Shown here piece after piece: positions 1-11,029 of a DNA stretch of 64,000 bases. This DNA comes from Zoroaster sp. YZ-2022 (Eukaryota; Echinodermata; Asteroidea; Forcipulatida; Zoroasteridae). Below the pieces are notes generated by a model. The model was not told the DNA's origin. It searched no databases and worked only from the letters and a program-made list of their open reading frames with translations. The stretch's first letter is position 1. Each line of letters opens with the position of its first letter. The DNA lies in contig CM055828.1 of NCBI GenBank assembly GCA_029582265.1, forward strand, positions 16,255,430-16,319,429. Direction: 5' to 3'. The translations under genes were made by a program, and so were the position numbers.

Positions 1-558
1 TGTTTTCCCGTTAAAACGCTGAATGAGAGAGGCGTTACAAATTCCTTCCTGAAATTAACACATATAACAGAACAAAAATACAAGTCTACTTCGACAGTTT
101 GATTTTTTGGTTTATTTGCCAACGGAGCCTCAATTGTGCCGACGGAGAAGCTCAATTTACCGATTAAAAATCGGTATGGGTGGGGGGACGGCCTTGCAGT
201 CGTAAGAAATGTGTGAAAAAGCATTTGCATTTTTTTTTCTTCAAACACTTGGAGGAAAAAGTTTTCATTTGGCAACGTTTTGAAAAATGTTCATATTATT
301 TTGTTCTTGTTTTTCCTGATGAAATCGAGCATTTCTTTCCAGGATGACTGGTACCTTGACCAATTTCACATCAAGTAATCTTTCTGATAATAATTCTGTC
401 ATATTGTAATCAGGTTATTATCAATGTTGTTTATTTTCTTTAGGTTTATAGTGAAATGAGTGTTAATTGCCGAATGTATGGAAACTTCCATTCCATAATA
501 TGGAACTTAGTTGATCCCCCTCCAACATTTGTAGGCATCTCCCATTTGATTTGTTCAC

Positions 559-645
559 GTTTTCAACCGAGGACATTTGCAAACATTAATCGCCAACCGA
601 GGACCCAGTATTCTATTTTCTTATATAAGTCCTCGGTTAAAACCC
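559..645. repeat. Short inverted repeat with AACCGAGGAC arms
   Basis: The arms TTCAACCGAGGAC and GTCCTCGGTTAAAA face each other, and a further direct copy of the left arm lies between them. The structure recurs at about 33612-33700 in X2. It is missing from X4, where the whole stretch is deleted. It could be a small foldback element; no target-site duplication was found. Confidence 0.45.
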
Positions 646-854
646 AAACCCAAAGCACACATACTTTCAGATTGTCCTTCGGCAAAGTTGTGTAGTACCG
701 CTCACGAAACAGACGGTTTGAAGTTAAATCTACACTTGACGTAAAACAGCTGCATTTAATAACACAATAGGCCTACATAAAAAATCCCAAAACAAAAGCG
801 GAGACAATTTCAAAATTGTTTCCATGTTTGCGATTCCGGTGTCAATGATGCCCG

Positions 855-1073
855 CTAGCTCCAACTCCTCCATCTACATTCAGCCTCCAGAGATGCAGCG
901 CTTTCAATGTCACGAACTCCGGAAGTACATGAAACGGGAGAAAATATATAATAGTTCCACAAATTATAAATGACTTGTGACGTCAGCCTATTATAATAAT
1001 GTGTTGGTGGGGCACGGCATTTAAGGTACCGACGTCGAGTTTTAATTTCATTGTGATCGTTTCCCATTAGCAT
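855..1073 (-). pseudogene. Minus-strand open frame conserved among X copies, frameshifted here
   Basis: Read on the minus strand, the X copies share a frame containing DIESAASLEAE. In X3 (37694-38041) it stays open for 115 codons and continues as KELELAGIIDTGIANMET. In X1 one base is missing from the run near 864-870, so the frame ends early. I do not recognise the peptide. No initiator context or splice pair was established. It may be a decayed exon of a duplicated gene or simply a stop-poor stretch of repeat DNA. Substitution pattern between copies would be the test. Confidence 0.25.
941..985 (+). promoter_or_regulatory. TATA-like stretch and CRE-type palindrome in X1
   Basis: AAAATATATAATA is followed by the full cAMP-response-element palindrome TGACGTCA at 978-985. 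The same pair occurs in X2 (TGACGTCA at 34031-34038), X3 (37919-37926) and X4 (50825-50832). The role as a promoter is an inference from motif conservation; no transcript is visible. Confidence 0.25.
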
Positions 1074-1075
1074 TT

Positions 1076-1350
1076 CGCACGGACAATAAACTAGATATGC
1101 CGTTTATGCAACGGAAATAGGAAAAACATCTCACGTCTTAACTCTTGGATATTATGGACGGACAATAAACTAGATCTGACGTTTATACGGGATACTATCT
1201 AACACAGAAATATAGGAAAAACATCTCACATCTTAACTCTTGGATATTATCGACGGACAATAAACTACTTGACGTTTATGCGGGATACTCTCTAAAACGG
1301 AAATATAGAATAAACATCACACATTTTAACTCTTGGATATTATCGAAGCA
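1076..1350. repeat. Tandem array of about 75-97 bp units
   Basis: The phrase GGACAATAAACTA starts at about 1081, 1156 and 1255. Each time it is followed by a GACGTTTAT-like phrase and CTCTTGGATATTAT. The unit length varies through small indels. Equivalent arrays with different unit content lie at 34130-34475, 38020-38160 and 50930-51240. Confidence 0.65.
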
Positions 1351-2204
1351 GAATATCAACAGTTTCAAGGTAAGTGGGATTTTTACAAGACATTACAATA
1401 TGGATCATAGTTCATAGCATTGTGGAACTAATTTGTGTTTATTTAAGTATCTTTACCAAGCAAAATCTGTGGTGTTAAATTAACACCAGTGGTAACTTGA
1501 TTCTTCCATGGTGTTCATATTTGGAAAAGCTGATCAATTTTAACATCACTCTTGTAGAAATTGTGAATTATTTTATGTACGCGTATGTTTATTTGGTTTT
1601 AAGATATTATGAAACAACTGTTGTCATTCCGAATTACCTGTTATCATTTCTAAACAAAACAAAATTTGAAATTTGTATAAAAACGAACAGTTCTATGTTA
1701 AAATAAGTAGGCCTACATAGATCGGAATGTATTTGAGACACAAAATTCAACTTACAATGAATATGCAAAATATGAATGCTTTTTCACAATTTTGTCGTCA
1801 AAGGGAAGGTACAACATTGGTAATTACCAGATTATCAACAAATAATTATATACAATTATACTTGGTGTAAAGGTGGACAATTTATTCCCTGTGCATATTA
1901 GGCAAACAAGGATTTGAAGTCGAATTTTTAAAGTGTTGCTGTCCGGAAACTTTTTAAAATGTTTACAAGTTAATTTTGTTTACAAGTTAATTTTATGATA
2001 TATTTCTTGAAACTAGAGGGTTGAACTAAATGTACTTTGCCAAATACCAATGTTGTACCAAAACAACTTCAACTGAATCCTTAACATGTTAATTTGTGTA
2101 CAAATCTCATTGATTCTTATCACAAATTTATCATAATTTTGGCTGCAAAAAAAAAATATTAAAAAAACTTAAAAAAAACTAGAGGTATAGAGTTTGTTAA
2201 AAAC

Positions 2205-2500
2205 AAACTCAAGGTGTTCGAATGCGCCTAATATGACATCATCACCTAAAGTTATTAAAAGACGAGTTACTTCAGGAGATATGAGTTTTCATAATATGTA
2301 ATATATATAAAAAACCACATATTGTGTTATACTGAATACATTAACTTCTGGTTCAATTATGTGACGTCATTCATACTTCACAAAATTGTTCCTCATAATA
2401 TGAGTTACTTCAGGAGATATGTGTTTTTATGATATATAATGAAAATAACATGTGCTGAATACATTAACTTCCGGTTCAGTTATCCCATATAATTTTAAAT
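2205..2500. repeat. Tandem module at left edge of the 5.1 kb mosaic
   Basis: The phrase GAGTTACTTCAGGAGATATG occurs at about 2265 and 2401, each followed by ATACATTAACTTC(C/T)GGTTCA. The unit is about 135-140 bp. The GAGATATG and ACTTCCGGTT words are shared with the 154 bp module at 6750-7050, so both ends of the mosaic may come from one element family. Confidence 0.5.
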
Positions 2501-3689
2501 TCCTCCAACCAAATTAAGTCTGAACTTGGTAAATATGGTTTTCTCTTCAGAAAGGTTTCATGACAAAACTCGCATCAGTGGTGTCAAGTGCGACTTGACA
2601 AGAGACTATGGCTACGAGAGATAAGTTCGGCGTGTAATTTGACTTCAGACTACTAGACTAGGGGGTGTGCAATGAAAGTGTGTTCAGAAATTGAGTTTTG
2701 TGACACATATCAGGCATGAGCGTGGAAACAGTAGATCATTACATGTAAATTGCTAATATATAAATCCACAATCACGAAACTTGCCCGTTTGGCAGATATT
2801 TGCATTTGAATGACATGAAATAGCACCCTCTTTCGGTCATTTTTAAAAAACTGTACATTTCAATTTTGTATAATTTGAATAGTTCACATGGGCTATGTTT
2901 TTTATGTTTGGAAGAGTCTGGAAAGGGGATTCCATATTTGGGGAATATTTGTCATTGTAAAAAATGAACCAGTTTAAAACAAATTGCCTTGAATAAAAGG
3001 TCTGAACCCGTCTGATCCCCAGTCCTACCCCTTACTCCCAGGGTAAGATCCATGGTGTTGTGGGGTAGTATTGCAATTTAATTGATCATGTGAAAACAAT
3101 CTAAATTGACCATACATCTCAATATTTTGGGGTTTCGTTTCCCATCCCCATCTCCTTGCCTTGAGCCCCACCCGCTTTGGGCAACCCTGATTCTAACCCT
3201 GCCTACATCAGAGACCAATTTGTAAATCTTTTATCATCTTTAAAAAGTTCAGTATTGGTTATTAATTGTCAATGTTTTGTGTAAATATTTAAATTGATAA
3301 AACACATTCTTCGTTAATACACACAATTAATAAGTAATAAAGGAAATGCAAAACAAATTTTTCTTTTGAATGACACTTCTGCTTTATTTTGTCATGGTCA
3401 TGATACTCCTTTTCCATCCATTTTTGCACCCATCAATAATAATCCATTTCATGCAGGATAAAGGTTATCCAAACTTCAAGGTCTAATTTGCAATGAAAAG
3501 AATAATTTTTTCTGAAGTACTAAATATTCCAACAAATATTCCAAGTGAACATGTAGTCCCTGCCATTAATTGGTTTTGGCTAGTATTGTTAAACTTTAAA
3601 AAAAACTTTTACTGGTGCATGAAAAGAAAGTCAACAGAATTTTTCAATTAAAGATAATGGTTAAAGGGGCAATATCATCTCAATCAGAG

Positions 3690-4545
3690 TAGACTTTCAA
3701 TGGGTCATGGAATCAGTGTCCTAGTGTAAGATGAACAAAGCAGGCAATTGAAAATTACTGGCTCATTTGTTAAGCAGTCTGCAAGGATAAGTCATCTGAA
3801 GTTGATGGCCAGGGCAACTGTAATGCCATGTGATTTCTTCATTATAAGTGTATTATATAGTACAGCTGATGCATTGAAGAGTGTGTGAAGATTATTATGC
3901 ACTTTATATAAAAATCTCTGCTTCTCCAGCACCTTAACTGCTCCCAGTATCGGTACCAGTACATAATGTATCTGAGCCAACTGCAGTCTCTATACCAGTT
4001 CTTTTGCAGGAGAGTTTACTGTACACCAAGTCAACTGTATTCTTAGTAAATGATCTATGAATTACCAGTAGGAAATGTACTTTTCAGACGTGTTTTCAGA
4101 TTGTGGGTCAACTCCATCAACTCCCTCCACTTCTTGTACATACTTGATGAACTTACGATGTAATGACTTTGTGAAAAGAATTTCATTGTTTTTATTATTC
4201 TCTTCTGGATGACTTCTTCACAGAATTTTATTTATGCATCATTGTACCAAATAGGTATTTTATCTGATGGATCTGGCCTTGTCAAGAATTGGGTACATAC
4301 TCATTATAGCAAAGACAATGATAGCAAACTCTAAAACTCACAAGATCTTTATCTTCGATTTGCAAAAGTAACCTCTCATCTTTCCGTTGGGCTGCTTCAA
4401 ATAGTTGGCATGCAATCAAGGTTTGGCACTGTGAACACTTATCAGTTTTTTCTTAATTTTTCTCGGTTTGTCAGGAGTAAGTCTGATGAAGACCACGGTT
4501 TTCTTCTCTGGGGTTCAGTGCTGCATTCTTACCGCTCGAGCTCAT
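3690..4545 (-). pseudogene. Decayed ORF of an unnamed multi-copy invertebrate protein family
   Basis: Reading the minus strand in shifting frames gives a recognisable order. There is an ATG at 4545-4543. A Cys-rich N-terminal segment follows (C-x2-C, then LFEAAQRKDERLLLQIEDKD, then a Y-H-x2-C-Y-x2-Y motif), ending near 4290. A middle part contains KFIKYVQEVEGVDG (about 4170-4120). The C-terminal part reads VLYNT (about 3855) and WPSTSDDLSLQT (about 3811-3776). I recall similar predicted proteins in many copies from cnidarian, mollusc and sea urchin genomes, probably spread by transposition, but cannot name the family. Several frameshifts and in-frame stops separate the parts, and the stretch usually found between the middle and C-terminal parts appears lost. 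It lies inside the mosaic absent from the paralogous copy, which fits a mobile origin. A broken gene is certain enough; its identity is a recollection. Confidence 0.55.
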
Positions 4546-4730
4546 ATTGACCTGAATATGTATGAAGAAAGAATGATAAATATTTAATAGAAGTAGGAAT
4601 AAGTGAGTAAGGGAATGGGCATTGTAGACAAAAGAGAGTGAAATTAACAAAAGTAAACATACAAGACAAGGTAAACAGATAGAAAGAAACGAAAAAGCAA
4701 CATATAACTAGAAACAATTTTACTGCATAC

Positions 4731-5143
4731 TAAGCTTGGGCGATAAACACGATATCGAATATTGCAATAACTTTTTTATTCGATTACAATATCGAGAACC
4801 TATTTAAGTTATCGGCATATCGGCGAATCGCGAATACAAATATATCACGATAAAATATAAATCGACATTGTGAGTCAAGTCAGACATTTCATGGAAATAA
4901 AACCATTAGTCTTTTGAGCTTTTAGAAATGAGAAACAAAAGCAAACTACTTCAGAAGTACATACACGCTCTGCAAATAAATTTGCAATTTATTGTGACAC
5001 TTGTAGAGGGGTACATACCTGTGGTTATTGGCTCTAAAGCAATCATGCATGAATGCAAAAAAAGAATTGCGATATTATTGAAAATTGCAATATATGTTTG
5101 CCGATATATCGTGGATAAAAAATATCGTTATCGCCCAAGCTTA
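4731..5143. mobile_element. hAT-like MITE, 413 bp
   Basis: The terminal inverted repeats TAAGCTTGGGCGATAA (4731) and TTATCGCCCAAGCTTA (ending 5143) match perfectly over 16 bases. They are flanked by the exact 8 bp direct repeat CTGCATAC (4723-4730 and 5144-5151). An 8 bp target-site duplication is typical of the hAT superfamily. The interior is rich in CGATAT words and lacks a transposase, so this is non-autonomous. Confidence 0.8.
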
Positions 5144-5176
5144 CTGCATACTTGAAACTTGATTGAATTTTTGGAA

Positions 5177-5599
5177 AGAATGTCGTATCCGACCACCACT
5201 TTTAAAGGGTTTTGGGAATTTTTTGCAAACCACTAACCAGTTAAAATTATTCTATCGATTTTGGTGGTACAGAAAGCGAAAACTATCTATCTTTAAAATC
5301 CACTTTTATTTCCTTCAAAAAATCCTCCTTCAGAAAATAGAAGGATCATATTATAGTTGCCACTGCGCATGTACAAATGACTGTGTTGGTCACTAATTGT
5401 GGAGTTTACGACATCAGACTGACATGACTGAGGAATTCATCGTATAGCAAAATGGCGGATTTTTCATGAAATAAATATCCTGGAATAATGTGAAGTATAT
5501 GTCCATCATCATCCATATGTTCTCCACCTTACGAGGTAGGTAAGATTACTTTAATGGTTATACTGAATGAGAAAAAGTGGCGGTCGGATGCGACATTCT
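5177..5599. mobile_element. Inverted-repeat element, probable MITE
   Basis: AGAATGTCGTATCCGACCAC at 5177 is mirrored by GTGGCGGTCGGATGCGACAT ending at about 5596, with arms of about 27 bases and two or three mismatches. No clear target-site duplication is visible, so the superfamily is open. The interior includes a candidate foldback around TCCTTCAGAAAATAGAAGGA (5329-5348). No coding capacity. Confidence 0.55.
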
Positions 5600-6391
5600 A
5601 CCCGTATTTTTCAATATTTGCCTACCTTGATGTTTCTGTTTCTTCTTAATCTTATTTCTTCCTCTCAGCCCTGCAAATGGCATGGAAGCATTTGTACCAC
5701 TCAGAGTGGTACCCATAAATCTGTAAATCGAATGGTAATTAATTTTTAGGAATGTCGGCTATTCATCCATACATGTAAAATAATAAATAATTGGGTCAGC
5801 ATCCATCTTCATTGTATACACTATGAAAAAATAACCCAAAACTTTAGTTCAGCTTGAAGTTCATTTCCATGCTTATTTACACCGCCAAAGGTTGAATATT
5901 CTTGGCTCATGTACAAAGTTATGTTTGTGCAACTACTATACATGTAGTATTACTTTTAAGTATCTGATAAAACTCCATTATAAAGATCCCATTTTTCAAC
6001 AGTGCTGATTTTTTTCCCCAAAAAGTGACCCTTTCAGGATTTTGATGGATTTGGGGTGGTTAGGGTTATAGTTTATTTTGTTGGTCAAGGTATTAACATG
6101 GTAACTATTGAAAATAATCACCAGGAATGATCTTTTTTTTAAATTGTCACTACACGATACTACTGAGGGACAGATCACAATGAGATATTAAAAGTCTGAA
6201 GACATAAGTTAAATTGTCAAGGATATTTTTCATATAGGCCTAAGTCCAACTATTTTACAAATATATGTAGTCTGATTAGGTCCAGATATTTTTCAAATTC
6301 TTTTAAAATTAATTCCTACATTACCTGTAACGTTAGCTGCGACGTATGTTATGTACGTTAGCTCCAACAGCCCTAACGCTTAGAGTTAGAC

Positions 6392-6426
6392 CATGGAGGA
6401 AGGAAAATAGATTTCCTTCCTCCATG
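6392..6426. repeat. Perfect 15 bp stem hairpin
   Basis: CATGGAGGAAGGAAA (6392-6406) pairs exactly with TTTCCTTCCTCCATG (6412-6426) around a 5-base loop. It is too short for a typical animal pre-miRNA. It may be the remnant of a foldback insertion. Confidence 0.6.
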
Positions 6427-6749
6427 CTTAGACATTGGCAATATCACACTCAACCATACCGTCTATTTCTTCCATCCACTTGCACATGAAAGAATCTTTG
6501 TCCAACTCATCTCCAAAAATGATAACAATTTGGATTCCATGCTAAATTAGTACATTTTCTGCGACGCATTTTCTGCAGACGGGCCCGACACTCAGGGAAG
6601 CCATTGTTTTTGCTGCTGCATACTGTGCGCGTGCGCGCATGCATGGCAGGTCATGACCTGCGCGGTCTTCGTAACGCACACACTATAGGCCGATATGTCT
6701 GTGTGTAAGAGAACGTCAGTATGGCTGTGCTTCTGAATAGTTGTTCGTT

Positions 6750-7050
6750 TAAACTTCTGTTTTCGACCGGAAGGAGAGGTCAAATTGGGGTCATGTCTGT
6801 GTAAGAAATGTGACAAATTTCAAGGTCTTTAAGATGATGCAAAGATTGTGAAAATATTTTCTGTGGTTCATGAGATATGATTTTTTTAAATCTTTAGAAA
6901 TTTTCAACTTCCGGTTTCGACCGGAAGGAGAGGTCGGATTGGGGTCACGTCTGTGTACGAAAAATCACATAATTAAAGATCTATAACATGGTGCAAAGAC
7001 TGTGAAAATATCGTTTGTGGTTCATGAGATATGATTTTTTGAAAATATTA
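6750..7050 (+). repeat. 154 bp tandem module, two units
   Basis: Two units start with AACTTC(C/T)G(G/T)TTTCGACC at 6752 and 6906, and both contain GGTTCATGAGATATGATTTT. The spacing is 154 bp. A single inverted unit occurs in the Z blocks at about 25860-26060 and 44760-44960, so the module is dispersed. It lies just upstream of a GAA-rich tail and looks like the 3' part of a non-autonomous element. Confidence 0.6.
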
Positions 7051-7201
7051 AACTTTGATTTAGTGTAATTCGATATATGATGATCTCACTATGACGTCAC
7101 AATTTGACATAAAACTACATGTTAAGGTCTAACTATGTGTCAAGTTTTAAGGTTCTGTGAACTCTGCAACTATGTTTTTGTCTCTGGATAATTCTTATTC
7201 G

Positions 7202-7288
7202 GAAGAAGAAGAAGAAGAAGAAGAAGAAGAAGAAAAAAAAAAACCCGAACAATATCAATAGGTGTTCGCGCCGTAGCTCGAACACCTA
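7202..7288 (+). mobile_element. GAA microsatellite plus hairpin tail of an insertion
   Basis: (GAA)n at 7202-7234 runs into poly-A. A perfect 10 bp stem follows, TAGGTGTTCG (7259-7268) against CGAACACCTA (7279-7288). It ends exactly where homology to the paralogous copy resumes. A triplet tail followed by a hairpin at the junction suggests this is the end of the inserted element. A similar word, AGGTGTTCGAATGCGCCTAA, stands at the other end (2212). Confidence 0.5.
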
Positions 7289-8954
7289 ATAAAAAAATAA
7301 TAATGCCAACGCGCGGGTCTGGCGATGCGCACAGAGACCAGAAACGGAAGACCTTTTTCGGCCTCATCGGATTTGTTTATTTCTTCTTTTTATTTCGAAA
7401 CATTTCAAAGATTGAGTAGGTCTATGTTTCTTGTTTCAAAAATATATAATTCCAGCAGCTTAATTTTTTTTATACATATGCCTAGGTCTAAGACATAAGT
7501 TATTCAAGGCCATTTTGCAATCTGAGTTTGGAGAAGCTTCAAAGCATATCCCGATCTTTTCTGCCATGCTGTGGCCGTCGCCCGAACCTGCGCCCGTTGC
7601 TTGTGCATGTTTCCTCACAGGACAGCGTATCGCGCATGTTTCATTGGCGTAATGGTGTTATGTCATCCGTATCTCCGAGATCAAAAAGCCGTGTACGTCT
7701 GGCCCCTGGATATATTTCTAATTCGTAATATCCAAGATAGTTTAGACAATCTGATTAGACAAAACGTAGTCACGTGGGATGTAGGGGTACATGGTAATAG
7801 ATCTGGCGTGCCTTGTTATCTAGGCCAGCGCGTGGTCGTGGGGTATTATTTTATCAACCACCAGGTTCAGCCTGCTTTGGTCGTGACGATATACCCGCTT
7901 TAACGGATGGTATAGACTTATCAAAATCAGAACAGCACGTATGCAGTGGTTTAAAAATGACAAGTCTAGCTTAAATCAAATTCATGTAAACAACATTCAA
8001 AGCAAACCTTACTACTTTACTTTACCCGTAAAGATTGTATCCACAATGCCTAAAATTATATGTGCATGCAAAATTTTTCTGCTGATGAATTAACTACGGG
8101 CGTAATTCCTGAAATGGAAAACACGCAACAAACCGCCCATTTGATTTAAAGCTTCGCACGTATTTATTTTTTTCTTCTTCTGAGTTTGGGGGTTAGAACA
8201 CTGAGCAATTGAGCCACCCCTATACACAATAGTACCATGTTCAGTTCACACGTGCACCTTCATACGATCACTATGGCCGTATTCAAATAAATCTATAAAA
8301 GTTACTAACTTCGTTTTATAATAAAAGTTTTGAAAAATTAATAAAATGAGCATTCATTTATATAATATGTAGTGGTGAGGTTTAGAATAATTTCGGCACA
8401 TAATATGATTACACTTTCAACCACTTCTTTCTGGACAAATTTCTAAAAATCAAAATCAAGCTTGATCATACCACAAAGTAACATTACACTCGGAGAAATT
8501 CACTTTGAAAAGCACTCAAACATGTCACAGTCGATAATTTGTTTTCGTGATATATTGCCTCTGCTTTACTGATCGATATAATAATGTAAACAAAAAAGAA
8601 AATAGATGGAGGACTAATTACTTTCATGAATGACTGCAATTTGGCGAAAATAATGAAGAAATTTGCCTAGATTAAGAAACGTGTGAATTATTTTACCACC
8701 TGTTGCTGAATTTCCTAACACTAAAGATTATTATATCTGGTAAAATTTGGACATTAATATTATGAACCAAACGACAGTAAAGCCTCGAAAAATAACACCT
8801 TTACCTGTGCACACTGCATACTATAATTTTAAGCATTTTAAATTTGCTGTACAAAATTCACAGATTGCTATACAAAAATGATTTTGCTATGCAAATTCAT
8901 TTTTGCATCGCAGTTTTGCTATATAAAATTTTTGAACGAAATCGTTCCCTGTAT
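7289..8954 (+). repeat. Block Y, copy 1 (Y1), plus featureless spacer
   Basis: Positions 7289-8010 match 14808-15545 closely, including the phrase ATCAAAAAGCCGTGTACGTC and the shared ATGCCAACGCGCGGGTCTG. Small indels shift every open frame between copies, so I do not call a protein here. From about 8040 to 8954 I see AT-rich sequence with no gene or repeat I can name. Confidence 0.75.
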
Positions 8955-9109
8955 TTTAAAATGGTATCGCGAAAAAAACGTAGGCTATCTGTTTATTCGA
9001 ACATATCACAGTATAATGTGATCAGAAACAGTCTATGCCACTCACTGATTGTAGGCTAACAATCATATTGAAAAAAATAATAAAGTCTGTCCGAGCGATA
9101 TTTGCTCGT

Positions 9110-9365
9110 CAGGCCGGGGTTTATCTCCGATTTCGTTGGCATGAAACGCTTGAGAATATTTCCATTCCCCCTGGATGGGATGCCAGTTCATCGCAGGTTA
9201 CTTCCCTAGCTATTGCCAGGTACCCATTTATACTCCTGGGTGAAGAGAGAACAATTACGGTAAAGTGCCTTGCTCATGGACACAAGCACCATGGTCGCGG
9301 TGAGGATTCGAACCCACATTCTGTCGACTCAGCCATCAGAACCCAAATCCAATGCACTAGACCGA
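9110..9365 (-). mobile_element. tRNA-derived SINE-like insertion in R1
   Basis: The minus strand carries a box-B match GGGTTCGAATCC (complement of 9302-9313) near its head. The body contains CTTGCTCATGGACACAAG and GGATGGGATGCCAGTTCATC, words typical of tRNA-SINE families of marine animals. The box-A region (about 9345-9365) is degraded. R3 and R4 lack this insert, running from the AATCATATTGAAA phrase straight into R sequence. Confidence 0.55.
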
Positions 9366-10249
9366 TCATATTGAAAGAAACTTTTAAAATCATACACATT
9401 TGAAGGCTAACAATCATATTGAAAACAAAAACGTTGAAATAAGATCCAACATCATCCTAAAACCACTGACTTATCGAGTCAGATAGGCCTTCAGAACAAA
9501 CCAGCTACCGTGACCACCTCGACAGACATTGAAAAAGAAGCCGCGTGTTGTAGCCAATTTTCAGCATTTGTAGACATGCGCTCCGGACACTTCTGTGCAA
9601 TTCCACCCACTCTTACCTTACACGAGCAGTAAACCACACACCATTATGTTTGATTTTCTTAGAGTTTTGTGGCTCATGATCGTGTAAATAATACATCCCA
9701 TATAATATGACATTCAATGAAACATACGAAAGGTTGTAATATTATTAGCAAGAACATAATATGGCACATGTGAATTTGAATTTCTGTTTACAGTTGGGAA
9801 CAACCTGTTCATCAGAGGAGCAGAACTAAGCCAGACTGAAAACCGTTTTGGCTAAACGATTCTCAATACGAACGAAATAAGCCGAATGTTTGTATTATTA
9901 CCGTTTTCTTTGTTTAATTTGAATATATTTCGTTTATTAATGAATTACTTTTGGTTAGCATTAGGGAAAGTAACACATGCAGTGCCTTCCGACTCAGTAC
10001 TAAATTTAATTTGTAGAACCCAGTTCTACGGGTCAAATGCTGGATAGAGCTATTCACGGCAGGGAGTTTTGGGTCAGTGTATAAGGGTTCTGGAATTAAA
10101 ATTCTAGGCACACTCTGATTCAATATGATTCGTTTTCAGGACGACCAATCCAACCGACAAACGATAAAAGGACCGCCTTACGGACACCAGATGTGCGTAG
10201 GCCTTCATATTTTAATTTCGCAATCTGATCGACAACGATGTGTGAGGGG

Positions 10250-10900
10250 CGAAATAATTGTTAAAGGTCTTTCAGAATATTTTATGTCATAAATAGTACC
10301 ATGGATATTATTATATCTGCTTTTATTGTACCTTTGGTAAATGAAACCCCGATACTGGGTCATTTAAAAAAAATGATGTTATTGAAACAAAATTACCTGA
10401 AATGTAGCGGCCTCTACCGGTGATCTAAGTGACGTCATATTGTTTATTGTATTGAAGACAACATTGTTCAAAATTTCATAGCCAACAGATAACAATTAAG
10501 TTATGAGAACGAAGGTTTGATAAGGTTAAGCAGGTTAGAACTCTAACCAGTATTATATAATATTTTCGTGCAGAGTCCTTATAGTCTCCGATCTTTGTAT
10601 GAACTGTATTATACATGCACTGATTTAATAGAACCATTTGGTCCTCCATGGTAATACATAATATAATACACTTCTAGATGTGTGTGGACTATGTAATATA
10701 CAGTACATGTACAGCATAGAAATGAATAATTATAACATTCATAGCACTGTACAAAAGTGAGTAGCGTATACACATATGCAGTGAGAAATCGTCAGTGATG
10801 TACTTAATATGTAAGAGTAAATATCGTTATGAATATGTATGAAGAAACTCGAGTCATCGAATGATACGTGTGCGTGATTGGCTGAAATGGAGCATACAAT
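10250..10900 (-). other. Inverted segment of block R
   Basis: This segment is the reverse complement of the R2 sequence at about 19205-19850. For example, GAAACTCGAGTCATCGAATG here reads CATTCGATGACTCGAGTTTC there, and GTGACGTCAT and ACCATTTGGTCC blocks occur in mirrored order. R4 (from 55343) agrees with R2, so the flip is in R1. Because the next R segment (11020-11505) is a diverged direct relative, the flip creates a large inverted repeat with arms of about 460 bases (10258-10720 and 11020-11505). Confidence 0.75.
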
Positions 10901-10996
10901 AATAATTCATTTTCAGGTCCACGTTTGGGAAGTATTATGGCTTATGATGCAGATGTGCGTAGGCCCTCATCTTTTGCAACCTAGTCGACAACTTAT

Positions 10997-11029
10997 TGTG
11001 CGTGTACATAGTACATGTACACGCACATC
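10997..11029. repeat. Hairpin TGTGCGTGTACAT
   Basis: TGTGCGTGTACAT is followed by AGTAC and the exact complement ATGTACACGCACA, a 13 bp stem. The structure is kept in R2 (about 20724-20755). In R4 (about 56637-56668) one arm has a single change. Confidence 0.6.

Larger units (their letters stand above)
1..2150 (+). repeat. Block X, copy 1 (X1), left end cut by window
   Basis: This is a segmental duplication unit. The same text recurs at 33105-34720 (X2), 37663-39235 (X3, lacking the first 700 bases) and 50093-51500 (X4, with a deletion matching X1 520-715). It holds a TGACGTCA palindrome at 978-985, an AT-rich TATA-like stretch at 941-952, a short tandem array at 1076-1350, and a perfect splice-donor-like GTAAGT at 1370-1375. 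The donor and the TGACGTCA are kept in all four copies. The tail, about 1780-2150, recurs at 14396-14775 and 38640-38890, and in diverged form near 61840-62190. No convincing protein is encoded on the + strand. Confidence 0.85.
2151..7288. other. 5.1 kb mosaic present only in the first X-Y junction
   Basis: In the paralogous copy, the text GGCTGCA (14768) is separated from ATAATAATGCCAACGCG (about 14808) by under 40 bases. In this copy the same two landmarks are 5.1 kb apart. The extra DNA holds two related tandem modules at its ends (2205-2500 and 6750-7200), a decayed ORF (3690-4545), two inverted-repeat elements (4731-5143, 5177-5599), a hairpin (6392-6426) and a GAA-rich hairpin tail (7202-7288). 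It may be several nested insertions or, less likely, a deletion in the other copy. The 2500-3690 and 5600-6390 parts show nothing I can name. Confidence 0.6.

Noticed and set aside
1..1400. Block X as an LTR of a retroelement
   Set aside because: No TG...CA ends, no 4-6 bp duplication, no primer-binding or polypurine site next to X, and X copies are followed by Y rather than gag/pol.
7528..7903. Overlapping frames in block Y (also 14873-15347)
   Set aside because: Small indels between Y1 and Y2 change which frame is open and where it ends. No domain was recognised. Treated as noncoding repeat.
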